Assembly (NCBI RefSeq): GCF_001423085.1
Contig: NZ_LMNU01000013.1
Coordinates: 1-35,908, forward strand
Length of the DNA: 35,908 nucleotides
Direction: 5' to 3'
Source of the DNA: Methylobacterium sp. Leaf125
Lineage (GTDB): Bacteria; Pseudomonadota; Alphaproteobacteria; Rhizobiales; Beijerinckiaceae
Shown: in pieces, positions 7,604 to 16,500 of the stretch
Position numbering within the stretch: position 1 is the stretch's first letter
Layout: each line of letters starts with the position of its first letter
Notes under the pieces: model-generated
What the model was told of the DNA's origin: nothing
The model's input: the letters and a program-made list of their open reading frames with translations, nothing else
The model's database searches: none
Translations under genes and position numbers: made by a program

Positions 7604-8445
7604 GACGGGCTCCAGGCCAGGAGGCGGCGGCCGATCCCCATCACGATCCGGTCCGACAGGAAGCCGGCGACCCCGATGACGATCATGCCGCAGATGACGA
7701 TCTCGGTGCGCGAGAGCTGGCGCGCCTCCATGATGATGGCGCCGAGCCCCGTCTGCACGCCGGTCATCTCGCCGACCACGATGACGACCCAGGCGAAGCC
7801 GAGGCCGAGGCGCAGGCCGGTGAAGATCGACGGCAGGGCGGCGGGCAGGACCACCCGGGCGAACTGGGCCGAGCCCCGGCAGCCGAGCATGCTGGCCGCC
7901 TCGAACAGGCGCGGCTCCACCGAGCGCACCCCGAAGATGGTGTTGACCAGGATGGGGTAGAACGCCCCGAGGAAGACGAGGAAGTAGGCCGAGCGCGGCC
8001 CGAGGCCGAACAGGATCATGGCCAGCGGCAGCCAGGCGGTCACGGGCACGGGCCGCAGGATCTGGAAGGTCGGGTCGAGGAGCTGGCGCATCAGCGGCAC
8101 CCGGCCGATGAGGAGGCCGAGGGGCAGGGCGAAGAGCACCGCCAGCCCGAAGCCGCCGTAGACCCGCGACAGCGAGGCGCCCAGATGGATGAGCAGGGTG
8201 GCGCTGAAGGCGTCGTCGTTGATGCCCCCCACGGCGAGATCGACCAGCGCCGTCCAGACCTCCGCGGGCGGCGGGATCAGGCTGTAGGGCCGCCCCGTCG
8301 TCAGGAGGTGCCAGACGACGGCGAGCCCGGCGGGGATCGCCAGGGCCAGGGCCGTTTCCCGCAGGCGCCCCCAGGGCCATGCGAAACGCGGGCGGGGCGG
8401 GGCCGCCGGCACGGACGCCGCGACGGCGGCCGGCGCGGCGCTCAC
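7594..8445 (-). CDS. ABC importer permease, SsuC/TauC type
   Basis: A 283-residue inner-membrane permease of the binding-protein-dependent family. A Pro/Ala-rich N-terminus precedes about six membrane segments; the first is LALAIPAGLAVVWHLL. The cytoplasmic coupling loop EAASMLGCRGSAQFARVVLPAALPSIFTGLR matches the EAA-x3-G-x9-I-x-LP consensus that contacts the ATPase. The start is GTG at 8445: GTGA overlaps the stop of the binding-protein gene by four bases, a standard coupled arrangement. Its stop falls inside the 15-base repeat array. It should form a homodimer with the downstream ATPase for uptake of a small anionic or amide-like solute; the solute is not identified by sequence. Confidence 0.92.
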   Translation of the reverse strand: MSAAPAAVAASVPAAPPRPRFAWPWGRLRETALALAIPAGLAVVWHLLTTGRPYSLIPPPAEVWTALVDLAVGGINDDAFSATLLIHLGASLSRVYGGFGLAVLFALPLGLLIGRVPLMRQLLDPTFQILRPVPVTAWLPLAMILFGLGPRSAYFLVFLGAFYPILVNTIFGVRSVEPRLFEAASMLGCRGSAQFARVVLPAALPSIFTGLRLGLGFAWVVIVVGEMTGVQTGLGAIIMEARQLSRTEIVICGMIVIGVAGFLSDRIVMGIGRRLLAWSPSHG

Positions 8446-9401
8446 GCGTCCCTCATGGCATCGACGAAGCGGGTGTCGATGAAGGTCGCGAAATCGGGCA
8501 GGCGCTTGATCTGCTTCAGCGCCAGCATGCGGTCGGCATAGACCTTGGCCTGGGCGATCTCGGTCGCGCCGAGCTTCCATTTCAGCTCGACATTCGGGGC
8601 GGAGAGCTCCAGCGCCTCCCGCTTCTGCCCGAGCTTGGCCACCGCCATGGCGATCATCGCCGCGCGGTTGCCCTGCGCGTAATCCGTGGCCTTGCGGTGG
8701 ATCTCCAGCATCGTGCGGACGATCTCGGGCCGCTGCGCCGTGGTGTCGGCATGGGCGCCGAACACCATGTTGAGGGCGCCCATCTCGGTCCCGTAGGGAT
8801 ATTCGACGAGGCTGCCGACGCCGCTGGCCAGGCTCACGCCCGGTGCCGGCTCGGCGCCCACATAGGCGTCCACGTCGCCCCGCGCGAGGGCGATGTGCAT
8901 CTCCGAGAACGAGATCCGCACCGGCGTGATGTCCTTCACGCTCATCCCCTCCTGGCGCAGGCGCTCCAGGGCGAAGACCTCCTGGGTCGAGCCGGGCCAG
9001 AGGGCGACGCGCTTGCCCTTGAGGTCCTTGAGCGTGGCGATGCCCGCATCCTTCTTGGCGATGATCGCCATGCCGCGGTTGCAGGTCGAGGCGATGATGA
9101 CCAGGGGCTCGCCGGCCGCCGCCCCGAGGGTGCCGGCCGCGATGCCGAAGGTCCCGAAATCCACCGACTTCGTCACCACCGCGTTCTTGCACTCGGTGGG
9201 GCTCTCGAAGGGCACGACCTCGACCTTGAAGCCCGCCGGGGTGAACTGCTCGTAGAAATGCGGCGCGATCGAGTGGATCAGCTTCAGGGAGCCCATCCGG
9301 ATCACGGTGGGGGCCTGGGCCCGGGCCGGGCGGGGAAGGCCGAGGGGCGCTGCCAGGAGGCCGGCGCCGAGGCCGGCCAGGAGGGTGCGACGGCGGATCA
9401 T
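8442..9401 (-). CDS. ABC importer periplasmic substrate-binding protein (SsuA/NMT1-like)
   Basis: A 319-residue exported protein. The N-terminus MIRRRTLLAGLGAGLLAAP with cleavage near PARA/QAP is a signal peptide with twin-arginine character (RRR followed by a hydrophobic core). The mature part has the SsuA/ThiY/NMT1-like two-lobe pattern: IRMGSLKLIHSIAP at the first strand, LKDLKGKRVALWPGSTQEVF at the hinge region, and a later lobe with ALARGDVDAYVGAEP. These proteins bind sulfonates, nitrate, pyrimidines or similar small ligands. It is the first gene of the operon with a CGGAG motif just before its ATG, and is followed by the permease with a four-base overlap. The neighbouring hydrolases suggest an amide, ureide or ester ligand, not a sulfonate, since no desulfonating monooxygenase is present. 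Confidence 0.9.
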   Translation of the reverse strand: MIRRRTLLAGLGAGLLAAPLGLPRPARAQAPTVIRMGSLKLIHSIAPHFYEQFTPAGFKVEVVPFESPTECKNAVVTKSVDFGTFGIAAGTLGAAAGEPLVIIASTCNRGMAIIAKKDAGIATLKDLKGKRVALWPGSTQEVFALERLRQEGMSVKDITPVRISFSEMHIALARGDVDAYVGAEPAPGVSLASGVGSLVEYPYGTEMGALNMVFGAHADTTAQRPEIVRTMLEIHRKATDYAQGNRAAMIAMAVAKLGQKREALELSAPNVELKWKLGATEIAQAKVYADRMLALKQIKRLPDFATFIDTRFVDAMRDA

Positions 9402-9527
9402 GAGCAGGGCTCCGGACAGCGATTCTCTCGCTCGAAGCTAGAACCGGCTCGTGTTGCACGCGAGTGCTGTTTCTTGACTGGCCCGTTGCTCTTCGGGCAA
9501 CAGGGACGGAACCGGCGGACCCGCACG
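9402..9527. promoter_or_regulatory. Divergent promoter region, importer operon and LysR gene
   Basis: The 126-base gap between the importer operon and the LysR gene must hold both promoters. On the plus strand CTCGTG-TTG-CACGCGAG (starting near 9449) contains nested inverted arms (CTCG/CGAG and CGTG/CACG), a plausible LysR contact site. TTGACT at 9474-9479 is a possible -35 element for the LysR gene without a good -10 partner. Autoregulation with divergent control is the usual LysR arrangement; the site assignment is inference. Confidence 0.4.
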
Positions 9528-10436
9528 ATGAAGCACCTACGCATCCTCACCTACGTGGCGGAAGTGGCGCGCCACGGGGCGATCCGCCGGGCGGCGGAGC
9601 GGCTCAACATCACGCCCTCCGCCCTGACCCGGCAGATCCAGGACCTCGAATACGAACTCGGCACGCCGATCTTCGAGCGGGTGGCCCAGGGCATGCGCCT
9701 CAACGCGGCCGGCGAATTGCTGGTGCGCCACATCCGCGACCAGCGCGCCGACCTGGAGCGGGTACGCTCGCAGATCGCCGACCTGTCCGGCGTCCGGCGC
9801 GGCCACGTGGCGCTGGCCTGCAGCCAGGCCTTCGTCAACCACGTGGTGCCGGACGAGGTCGAGGCCTACCGGGCGCAATTCCCGCAGGTGACCTTCACCG
9901 TGCAGGTCCGCGACCATGTCCAGGCGGTGGCGGCGCTGGCCCAGTTCGAGGCCGACCTCGCCCTGGTGCTGCAGCCGCCGCCGTCCGCCGACATGCAGGT
10001 GCTGTTCTCCTGCCGCCAGACGCTGTGCGCCCTGATGCGGGCCGAGCATCCGCTGGCCGCGGAGACCGGCCCGGTGCGCCTGCGCGACTGCCTCGCCCAC
10101 CCGATGGCCCTGCCGGACCGCTCCCTCGCCATTCGCCACCATTTCGACGACGCCCTCGCCCGGCGGGGCGCACCGGTGAACGCCGTCATCGAATCGAGCT
10201 CGCTGGAATTCCTGCGCAACCTCGTCCTGCGCGAGGACGCGGTCAGCCTGCAGGTCCCGAGCGGCATCCCCGACGATCCGCGCCTGCGCTCGCGCCCCAT
10301 CGACACGCGCGACCTCGCCCCGATGGCGCTGATCCTGGCGCAGCTGCGCGGTCGCACCCTACCGGTGGCGACGGCGAAGTTCGCCGACCGCTTCGCCAGC
10401 AGCCTGCACCAGCGCTATGGCGTCGAGGCAGGCTGA
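9528..10436 (+). CDS. LysR-family transcriptional regulator
   Basis: A 302-residue regulator with the winged HTH at residues 4-60 (helix-turn-helix AIRRAAERLNITPSALTRQI, then the wing ELGTPIFER) and a periplasmic-binding-protein-like effector domain from about 90 on (GHVALACSQAFVNHVVP). The effector domain should sense the imported compound or a metabolite and regulate the divergent importer and hydrolase operon, whose first gene starts 127 bases away. The ATG at 9528 is the only start that preserves the whole HTH. It could also act elsewhere in the genome, but the divergent layout makes local control most likely. Family is certain; effector unknown. Confidence 0.9.
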   Translation: MKHLRILTYVAEVARHGAIRRAAERLNITPSALTRQIQDLEYELGTPIFERVAQGMRLNAAGELLVRHIRDQRADLERVRSQIADLSGVRRGHVALACSQAFVNHVVPDEVEAYRAQFPQVTFTVQVRDHVQAVAALAQFEADLALVLQPPPSADMQVLFSCRQTLCALMRAEHPLAAETGPVRLRDCLAHPMALPDRSLAIRHHFDDALARRGAPVNAVIESSSLEFLRNLVLREDAVSLQVPSGIPDDPRLRSRPIDTRDLAPMALILAQLRGRTLPVATAKFADRFASSLHQRYGVEAG

Positions 10437-10506
10437 CGGCGGGGGCCGGGATGCGCGTCCTCGGCCGCGTCCCCATCTCGTCCGGACCACCGGAACGGGA
10501 TCGGAC

Positions 10507-11631
10507 ATGACACGGATGCGCCTGCGCGACGGTGCGGCCCGGTTCTCCGCGGCCGCGGGCTGGATCGGCCTCCTGGCCGGCGGCGCGACCCTGGCGATCG
10601 CGGCGGCACCGGTCCTCGCACCCGCCTACCTCGCGGGCCGCCTCCTCGCGGCGGCCGAGGATCCCGGCGCCCTGGCGGAGATCCGCCTGGAGCGCGCGGC
10701 CACGCCGGAGCGCCTGGAGGCGGGGCTCGATGCCGCGGTCGCGGCGGAGGACGAGGACCTGGCCCTGAGCTTCCTGGCGCTGGCCGAGACGCGCGGCCTG
10801 CCCGTCGATCCGACCCGCCGGGCCCGCGTGGACGCCCTGGCGCAGGGCCGGATGGGCCGTGCCGCCCGGGACTTCGCGGCCGGGGCAGTCTCGGGCACCG
10901 CGGAGGGGGCGGCGGGCCTCGCCGGCACCCTCGCGGCCGACGTGACCGGGCTCGGCGACCTGCGCGACCTCCTGCGCGAGGGCGGGCGCTACGCCCGCGC
11001 CGAGCCCTACGACCCGCTCCTCCTCGGCATGGCCCTGGTCGGCCTGCCCCTCACCGCCGCCACCTGGGCGGCCGGGTCGGGGGCGGCCCCGCGCGCGGGC
11101 ATGACCGTGCTGAAGGCGGCCCGGCGCGGCGGCCGGCTCTCGCCCGCCCTGGCGTCGAGCCTCGGGCGCACCGTGCGGGCGGGCCTCGACGGAGAGGCCC
11201 TGGCCCGCGCGGTCGGCGCCTCCGCCCGCCTCGACCTCGCCGGCGCCCGGACGGCCGCGAGCCTCGCCATCCGTCCCGGCACGGTGGCGCGCCTGACGAC
11301 CCTCGCCGGCGAGTCCCTCGTCCTCGGCCGCCGCACCGGCCAGCGCGGGGTGATGCAGGTACTCGGCCTCGCCCGCGACCCGGGCGACGTCACCCGCGCG
11401 GTCCGCCTCAGCGAGCGCCTCGGCCCCCGCACCCGCGCCACCCTGGCGCTTCTCGGCCGCGGCGCCCTGGCCCTCGGTGCCGGCCTCACGGCCCTGGCCA
11501 GCGCCCTGCTGGCGGGGCTGGCCTGGTGCCTGGGTCTGGCCCTCTTCTGCCGACGCCTCGGACTGCTCCTCGGCCGCGCGATCTGGCGCCGGCCCAGGCC
11601 CCCGAGCCTGCGGAACGCGGCCGGGAAGTGA
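10507..11631 (+). CDS. Membrane protein of unknown function, 374 residues
   Basis: I do not recognise a family. The protein is very rich in Ala, Leu, Arg and Gly. Hydrophobic segments lie at about residues 17-48, 169-188 and 311-350, the last long enough for two passes. Between them are a charged helical region (50-165) with repeated Ala-Arg/Glu helices and a basic region (195-310). No enzyme motif is visible. Codon use is host-like with nearly all GC-ending codons, so the gene is probably real. The start ATG at 10507 fits the beginning of the hydrophobic N-terminus; the frame is open upstream to 10417 but that part looks like leader. It lies 70 bases after the LysR stop on the same strand and could be cotranscribed. 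Confidence 0.65.
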   Translation: MTRMRLRDGAARFSAAAGWIGLLAGGATLAIAAAPVLAPAYLAGRLLAAAEDPGALAEIRLERAATPERLEAGLDAAVAAEDEDLALSFLALAETRGLPVDPTRRARVDALAQGRMGRAARDFAAGAVSGTAEGAAGLAGTLAADVTGLGDLRDLLREGGRYARAEPYDPLLLGMALVGLPLTAATWAAGSGAAPRAGMTVLKAARRGGRLSPALASSLGRTVRAGLDGEALARAVGASARLDLAGARTAASLAIRPGTVARLTTLAGESLVLGRRTGQRGVMQVLGLARDPGDVTRAVRLSERLGPRTRATLALLGRGALALGAGLTALASALLAGLAWCLGLALFCRRLGLLLGRAIWRRPRPPSLRNAAGK

Positions 11632-11641
11632 CGGAATCGTC

Positions 11642-11659
11642 GGGTCGGAGGCGCGACCC
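11642..11659 (+). terminator. Possible weak hairpin between convergent genes
   Basis: GGGTCG (11642-11647) can pair with CGACCC (11654-11659) around a six-base loop, ten bases after the stop of the 374-residue membrane protein gene and before the end of the opposing cyclase gene. There is no T-run, so termination is only a guess from position. Confidence 0.25.
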
Positions 11660-11745
11660 TTCGACGTGTTCAGGCGCGCGAGGCCGGTCCGGCCGGAGCA
11701 GGTCCGGGACGCCAAGGCCAGGGAGACCCTAAGTCAGGGGGACGC

Positions 11746-12975
11746 CTAGGCCAGACGCAGATCGGCCTGCGCCGGGGCATGGGCCGGCCCCACCGCGCCC
11801 CCCGCCACCGGGCCGGGCGCCGGCGCAGGCTTCCGCTCGCAGCAGACGCGGTTCCGCCCCTGGGCCTTCGCCTGGTAGAGGGCGGCGTCGGCCTGCCGCG
11901 TCGCCTCTTCGAAGCTCGCCGCGTCCCGCCCCATCATGGCGGCTCCGATGCTCACCGTGACCGTCAGCGCCCCGGACCGGTGCGGAAACGGCGCCTCCGC
12001 GACGACCGCCCGCAAGCGTTCGGCCACGGGCAGGAGTTCCTGCGGACCCGCGCCCGGAAGAACGACGAGGAACTCCTCGCCGCCCCAGCGGGCGACCAGG
12101 TCCGTGGTCCGGAGCGTTGCCGTCAGGCGGGCCGCGAACGTCGCCAGGACGGCGTCCCCGCTCGCGTGGCCGTAGCGGTCGTTGATGGACTTGAAGTGGT
12201 CGAGGTCCAGGATCAGGACCGCGCCCAGCGGCTGCCGGCCCGGGGCCGGAAGGCGGAGGCGCAGCAGCTTCTGCAGGCCGCGGCGGTTGGAGAGCCCCGT
12301 GAGCGAATCCGTCTCGGCCAGGTGCAGGAGCGTCCGGTTGGCGCGCTCGGCGGCCATCGCCATGTAGCCGAAATAGGCGAAGACCCCGATGACCTGATCC
12401 AGGATCATGGAGCTGCGGGCGGTCTCCGCTGAGGCCATCGGCCAGTCGGTGGCGACGAGGATTCCGATCGAGGCGACGAAGACCAGCGCGTAGGATCCGA
12501 ACGCCACGGTCACGATGGATTGCGACCACAGGCGTTCGACGCCCGGCGAGAGGCGAACGGTCTCGTAGGCGGCCAGGAGGGCGACCCCGAGGCAGCAGAG
12601 GAACACGGCCGCGAGCGCCAGGCGGTGGGCGACACCGGCCGCGAGCAGCAGGGGATAGAGGAGCCCCGGGAGGACCGTGAGACAGATCCCGAGATCGATC
12701 CGCACGGGGCGGCCGAAGAAGCTGCGCAGGCCGGTCCAGCACAGGACCAGACTCGCGGCATAGAGCCCATAGACGATCACCGCGATCCAGACCGGCGGGG
12801 CGGCCGAAGGGACCTGCATCATGATGAGCGATCCCGCCATCGACGTCCCCATGGCGCCCATCCATTGCCAGAGAAAGGTCTGCTGACGCTGCGTGAGAGC
12901 CGTGACGAGAAAGACGACGACGTAGGCGCACCGGCTGGCGGCACTGGCGAAGTGAAGCGTATGGAGATCAAGCAT
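11746..12975 (-). CDS. Membrane-bound diguanylate cyclase (GGDEF)
   Basis: A 409-residue protein that should make cyclic di-GMP from two GTP at the inner membrane. The N-terminal half holds about six hydrophobic segments (roughly 10-28, 36-54, 62-81, 97-117, 119-137, 153-176, plus a weaker one near 192-208), which probably form a sensor. A short linker leads to the GGDEF domain: ETDSLTGLSNRRG (221-233), metal-binding Asp257 in DLDHFKSIND, and GGEEF (298-302). RTTD at 289-292, five residues before GGEEF, is a complete inhibitory site for product feedback. The sequence therefore predicts an active, product-inhibited enzyme. No EAL domain is present. The tail after residue 385 is Pro/Ala-rich and probably disordered. 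It stands alone with no obvious partner. Confidence 0.93.
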   Translation of the reverse strand: MLDLHTLHFASAASRCAYVVVFLVTALTQRQQTFLWQWMGAMGTSMAGSLIMMQVPSAAPPVWIAVIVYGLYAASLVLCWTGLRSFFGRPVRIDLGICLTVLPGLLYPLLLAAGVAHRLALAAVFLCCLGVALLAAYETVRLSPGVERLWSQSIVTVAFGSYALVFVASIGILVATDWPMASAETARSSMILDQVIGVFAYFGYMAMAAERANRTLLHLAETDSLTGLSNRRGLQKLLRLRLPAPGRQPLGAVLILDLDHFKSINDRYGHASGDAVLATFAARLTATLRTTDLVARWGGEEFLVVLPGAGPQELLPVAERLRAVVAEAPFPHRSGALTVTVSIGAAMMGRDAASFEEATRQADAALYQAKAQGRNRVCCERKPAPAPGPVAGGAVGPAHAPAQADLRLA

Positions 12976-13536
12976 CGCAGGGCTCCATCTCCACGCACAG
13001 CAGCATCATCTTCGAGGCAATCGCGGCGTCGGCGGGCGCACACCTGGAACGCGTCATTTCAACAGATCCGAACGCGCACTGAGTTCTCGACGAAAACCGT
13101 CTGTTACAATCATTGATCTATACTTTGAAAACAAATATATTCCTATCGAACCAGGCTTATAAGGCTGTCTTTGAGCAAGTTCAAAGGCACAGCATGCGGC
13201 ATGCTTAAGGGTGTATTCAGGCGATCCCCCGCGTTGTCCGGGCCGGACCCGCGGCCGGGTTGCGCCGCGCGCGACATGGCTCGGCGCTCGCGGTCGCCGC
13301 GACCATGCCCCTCGCGATCCCCGACGCAGGGGAAGTCGGGTTCCACGCGCGGATCGCTGCCCAGCCCCTGCTCCAGGCCGGCTTCACGGGTCACCTCGGC
13401 CGCGACGGGGGCGGGAACGCCGCGGGGGACGTCCCTCTTCGTGCCGCGTCGATCCTCCGCCATCGCCGCCCTGCGCGTGAATGCGGGCCTCGGCGACCGG
13501 TTCTGAGCGAGCGGCGCCCGCGTCGGCGCGGCGCCC
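12976..13536. other. 561-base intergenic region with an AT-rich patch
   Basis: It holds the promoter region of the minus-strand cyclase gene and the 3' side of the minus-strand ATPase gene. The patch at about 13080-13215 is much richer in A/T than the rest of the window and contains a short perfect inverted repeat AGCATG-CGG-CATGCT (13192-13206). A minus-strand frame (13143-13463, 106 residues) changes from GC-ending to relaxed codons in its last third and ends VPLNLLKDSLISLVR. This could be a gene remnant or an old insertion scar, but I cannot assign it, and a plus-strand frame across the same part is equally unconvincing. Confidence 0.35.
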
Positions 13537-16500
13537 CTACAGGTCGAGCACGTCCACCGCATCCCCCAGGCGCGCCCGGGCCAGGTCCGCCACGTGGCGG
13601 TGGTGGGTGAACAGGATCGGCTGGATCGTGTCGCCCACCGCCGCCAGGGCCTCGAGACCGTGGGCGGTGCGGGCGTCATCGAAGGTGAGGAACAGGTCGT
13701 CGCCGATGAAGGGGGCGGGCTCGGCGCGGGCGGCGTAGTCCTCCAGGTAGGCCAGGCGCAGGGCGAGGTAGAGCTGGTCGCGGGTGCCCTCGCTCAGCCC
13801 CTCCACGGGCACGAGTTCGCCCGAGGCCCGGCGTCCCGCGAGGCGGGGGGTGTCGGCGGCGTCGTAATCCTGGGCGAGGCCCGCGAAGGCGCCTCCGGTC
13901 AGGCCCCCGAACAGGGCGCCGGACCGGGTGAGCAGCGGGTCCTGCTGGCCGGCCCGGTGGCGGCCGATGGCGGTGCCGAGCATCAGGCTCGCGAGCTTCA
14001 GCACCGCCCAGTGCCGGGCATTGGCCTGGAGTTCGGCCTCCGCCGCCTTGCGCTGGGCGAGCGCCAGCTCGGCCCCGATGCCGCCCTCCAGCTCGATGCG
14101 ACGGCGCTCGTGCCGATCGCGGTCGGCGAAGGCGCGCTGTCCGCGCTGATCCAGGTCCTCCGCCTCCGCCGCCAGGTTGGCGAGCGATCCCTCGATGTCG
14201 TCGCCGGTGAGGGCGGCGAGGTCCGCTCGGAGATCCGCCTCGGCGAGGCCGTCGGCCGCTCGGGCCAATTCGGCGCGGCGCTCGGCCAGTTCGGCCTCGC
14301 AGGCCCGCCGGTCGGTGAGGCGCCCGTGGAGCGCCTCCGGGTCGGTGCCGGGGGGCAGCCCGGCCGCCGGCCCCTCGGCCATGAGCGCGGTCAGGTCGGC
14401 AGCCGCGGCCTGCGCCGCCCGGGCCGCCTGCATCCGCGCCGCCTCGGCGGCATCGCGCTGGCGCGCCAGCTCCGCCCGGCGGGTCTCGCCCCGGAGGGCG
14501 TCCTGCAGGCGGGTGTGCAGCGCCTTCATGGCGGCGGTGGGGGGCAGGGCGGCGAGATCGGGCGCCACCGCCGCAGTCAGGCGCGCCACAGCCTCGCGAT
14601 AGACCGCGATGTCGCGCGCAATGCCGTTGACCCGGCCGAGGCGATTGTCGCGCTCGGACAGGGCCGCCGGCACCGCCCGCCAGGCGGCCAGCGCCGCCTC
14701 GGCCTCGTCCGGCGTGGCCTCGGCGGCCAGGCCGAGATCGGCGAGAGCGGGCCCCCAGGCCGTGCGCCAGGCGGCTTCGCGGGCCAGGGCCTCGGCGAGG
14801 GCCGCCGCCGTGCGGGCGATCTGCTCGGCGGCGGTCTCGGCCCGGGTCCTGGCCTCGCGCACCGCTTCCCAGCGCAGGGCGAGTTCGCCGACCCGGTCCT
14901 CGAGGCGGACGAGCATCCGGCCGAGATCGAGGCCGTCGAGGTCGGGCAGGCCGGCCCGTCGGCTGAGATCGGCCAGGGGCGCCCGGCAGGCCTCGACCCG
15001 GGCGGCCATGCGCGCCTGCTCCAGCCGGGTGGTCTCCAGCCCTTGCGCGGAATCCTGGAGGGTCTCGACCTCCGTGAGCCAGGCGGCCATCTCGGCCGGG
15101 GCGGCGGGCTCGATCCCGCACGGAGCCCAGGCGGCCCACCACGCCGCGGCGCCCTCGGCCAGCCGCGCTTCGCAGGCGGCGAGGGCCTCGTCCGCCGCGG
15201 CGGCCTCGGCCTGCTCGGCCGCGAGGCTGCGGGTGTCGGCGCCCTGCTCGGCCACCCGGGCGGCGTCGCTCACGAGGTCGTCGGCCGCCCGGTCGGCGGC
15301 GGCGAGGGCCGCGCCGAAGCGGGCGAGGACGTCGGGGGCGCCCCCGGGCAGTTCGGCCAGGAGGGCGTCGCGACGGATGCGCAGGGCCAGGAGGTCCGCC
15401 AGGCTCGGGATCGGCCGGCCGGCGGCCCGGGCCTCCAGGCGGGCGCGGCGCTGCGCCACCGCCCCCTGCGCCGCCGCCAGGCGGTCGGCCGCCCGGTCGC
15501 GCTCGCGCAGCGCCCCGTCGAGGGTGCGCCGGTAGCGCGCCACCGCCTCGGCCGAGGGCGGGCGCCCGGCGGCGTAGGCGTCGAGATCCGGGATCGGGGG
15601 ACTGAGACGGCCGGCCTGGGTCCGGATCGAGGCCGCCTCGCGGGTGAGGGCGGCGTCGAGGTCGTCGCGCCGGTCGAGGTCGCGGCGCAGGCCCGCGAAG
15701 GCCTTCAGGTCGGTCCGCAGCGGAGTCGGATCGGCGAGGGCGCCCGCGCCCGCCGTGGCGGCGGCGAGGCGGTCCCGCTCGGCCTCCCGGGCGGCGAGGT
15801 CCTGGCGCAGGCGGGCGATCGTGGCGGCATCCTCGCGGCCGGCGCGGATCAGGCCCTCGATGCGGGTGCGGGCCGCATCGGAGGGCTGGCGCGCGCGCAG
15901 GGCCTCGGCATCCGGAAGGCCGATCCGGGCCGCGAGCTGGGCGAGTTCGCGCGCGAAGGCATCGGCCTCGCCCTGGATGCGGGGCAGGTCGATGCCGCCC
16001 TTGTCGAAGCGGTCGGCGCCGCGGAACGCCTCCAGGATCTCGTCGGCCCGGGCGAGCACGCCCTCCTCCACCGGCACCTGCTCCAGGGCCAGGGTGGCCT
16101 CCGCGGCGGCGGCCCGGGTGCGGGCCGCGGCCTCCGCCGTGGTGCGCCGGACGGTCAGGGCCTGGCCGAGGCGATCGATCCAGGCCTCCGGCACCGCGAT
16201 CAGGTCGGGCTCGGCCTCGGCGCGGGCGGCGGCCGCATCGATGGCCTGGAGAAGCGGGCCGACCCGGCGCAGGCGGGTGAGCCGGGCCTGCTCGGCGGCG
16301 ATGCGCGCGCGCTCCGCCTTGAGGGCGACGAGGGTCGCCCCGGCGCCCTCGATCTCGCCGTTGAGGTCGCGCCAATCGCCCGCCCGCAGCTCCCCGGCAC
16401 GGATCGCCTTGCGGGCCTCGTCGTAGCGCTGAAGCGCCTGGTAGAACGTCCGGCTCTGGGCGGCACGCGGCATGAAGATGCCGGCGGCCTCGGTCTCGAG

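Noticed and set aside
5867..7960. 697-codon plus-strand open frame
   Set aside because: Antisense of the deacetylase, ATPase and permease genes; no motifs.
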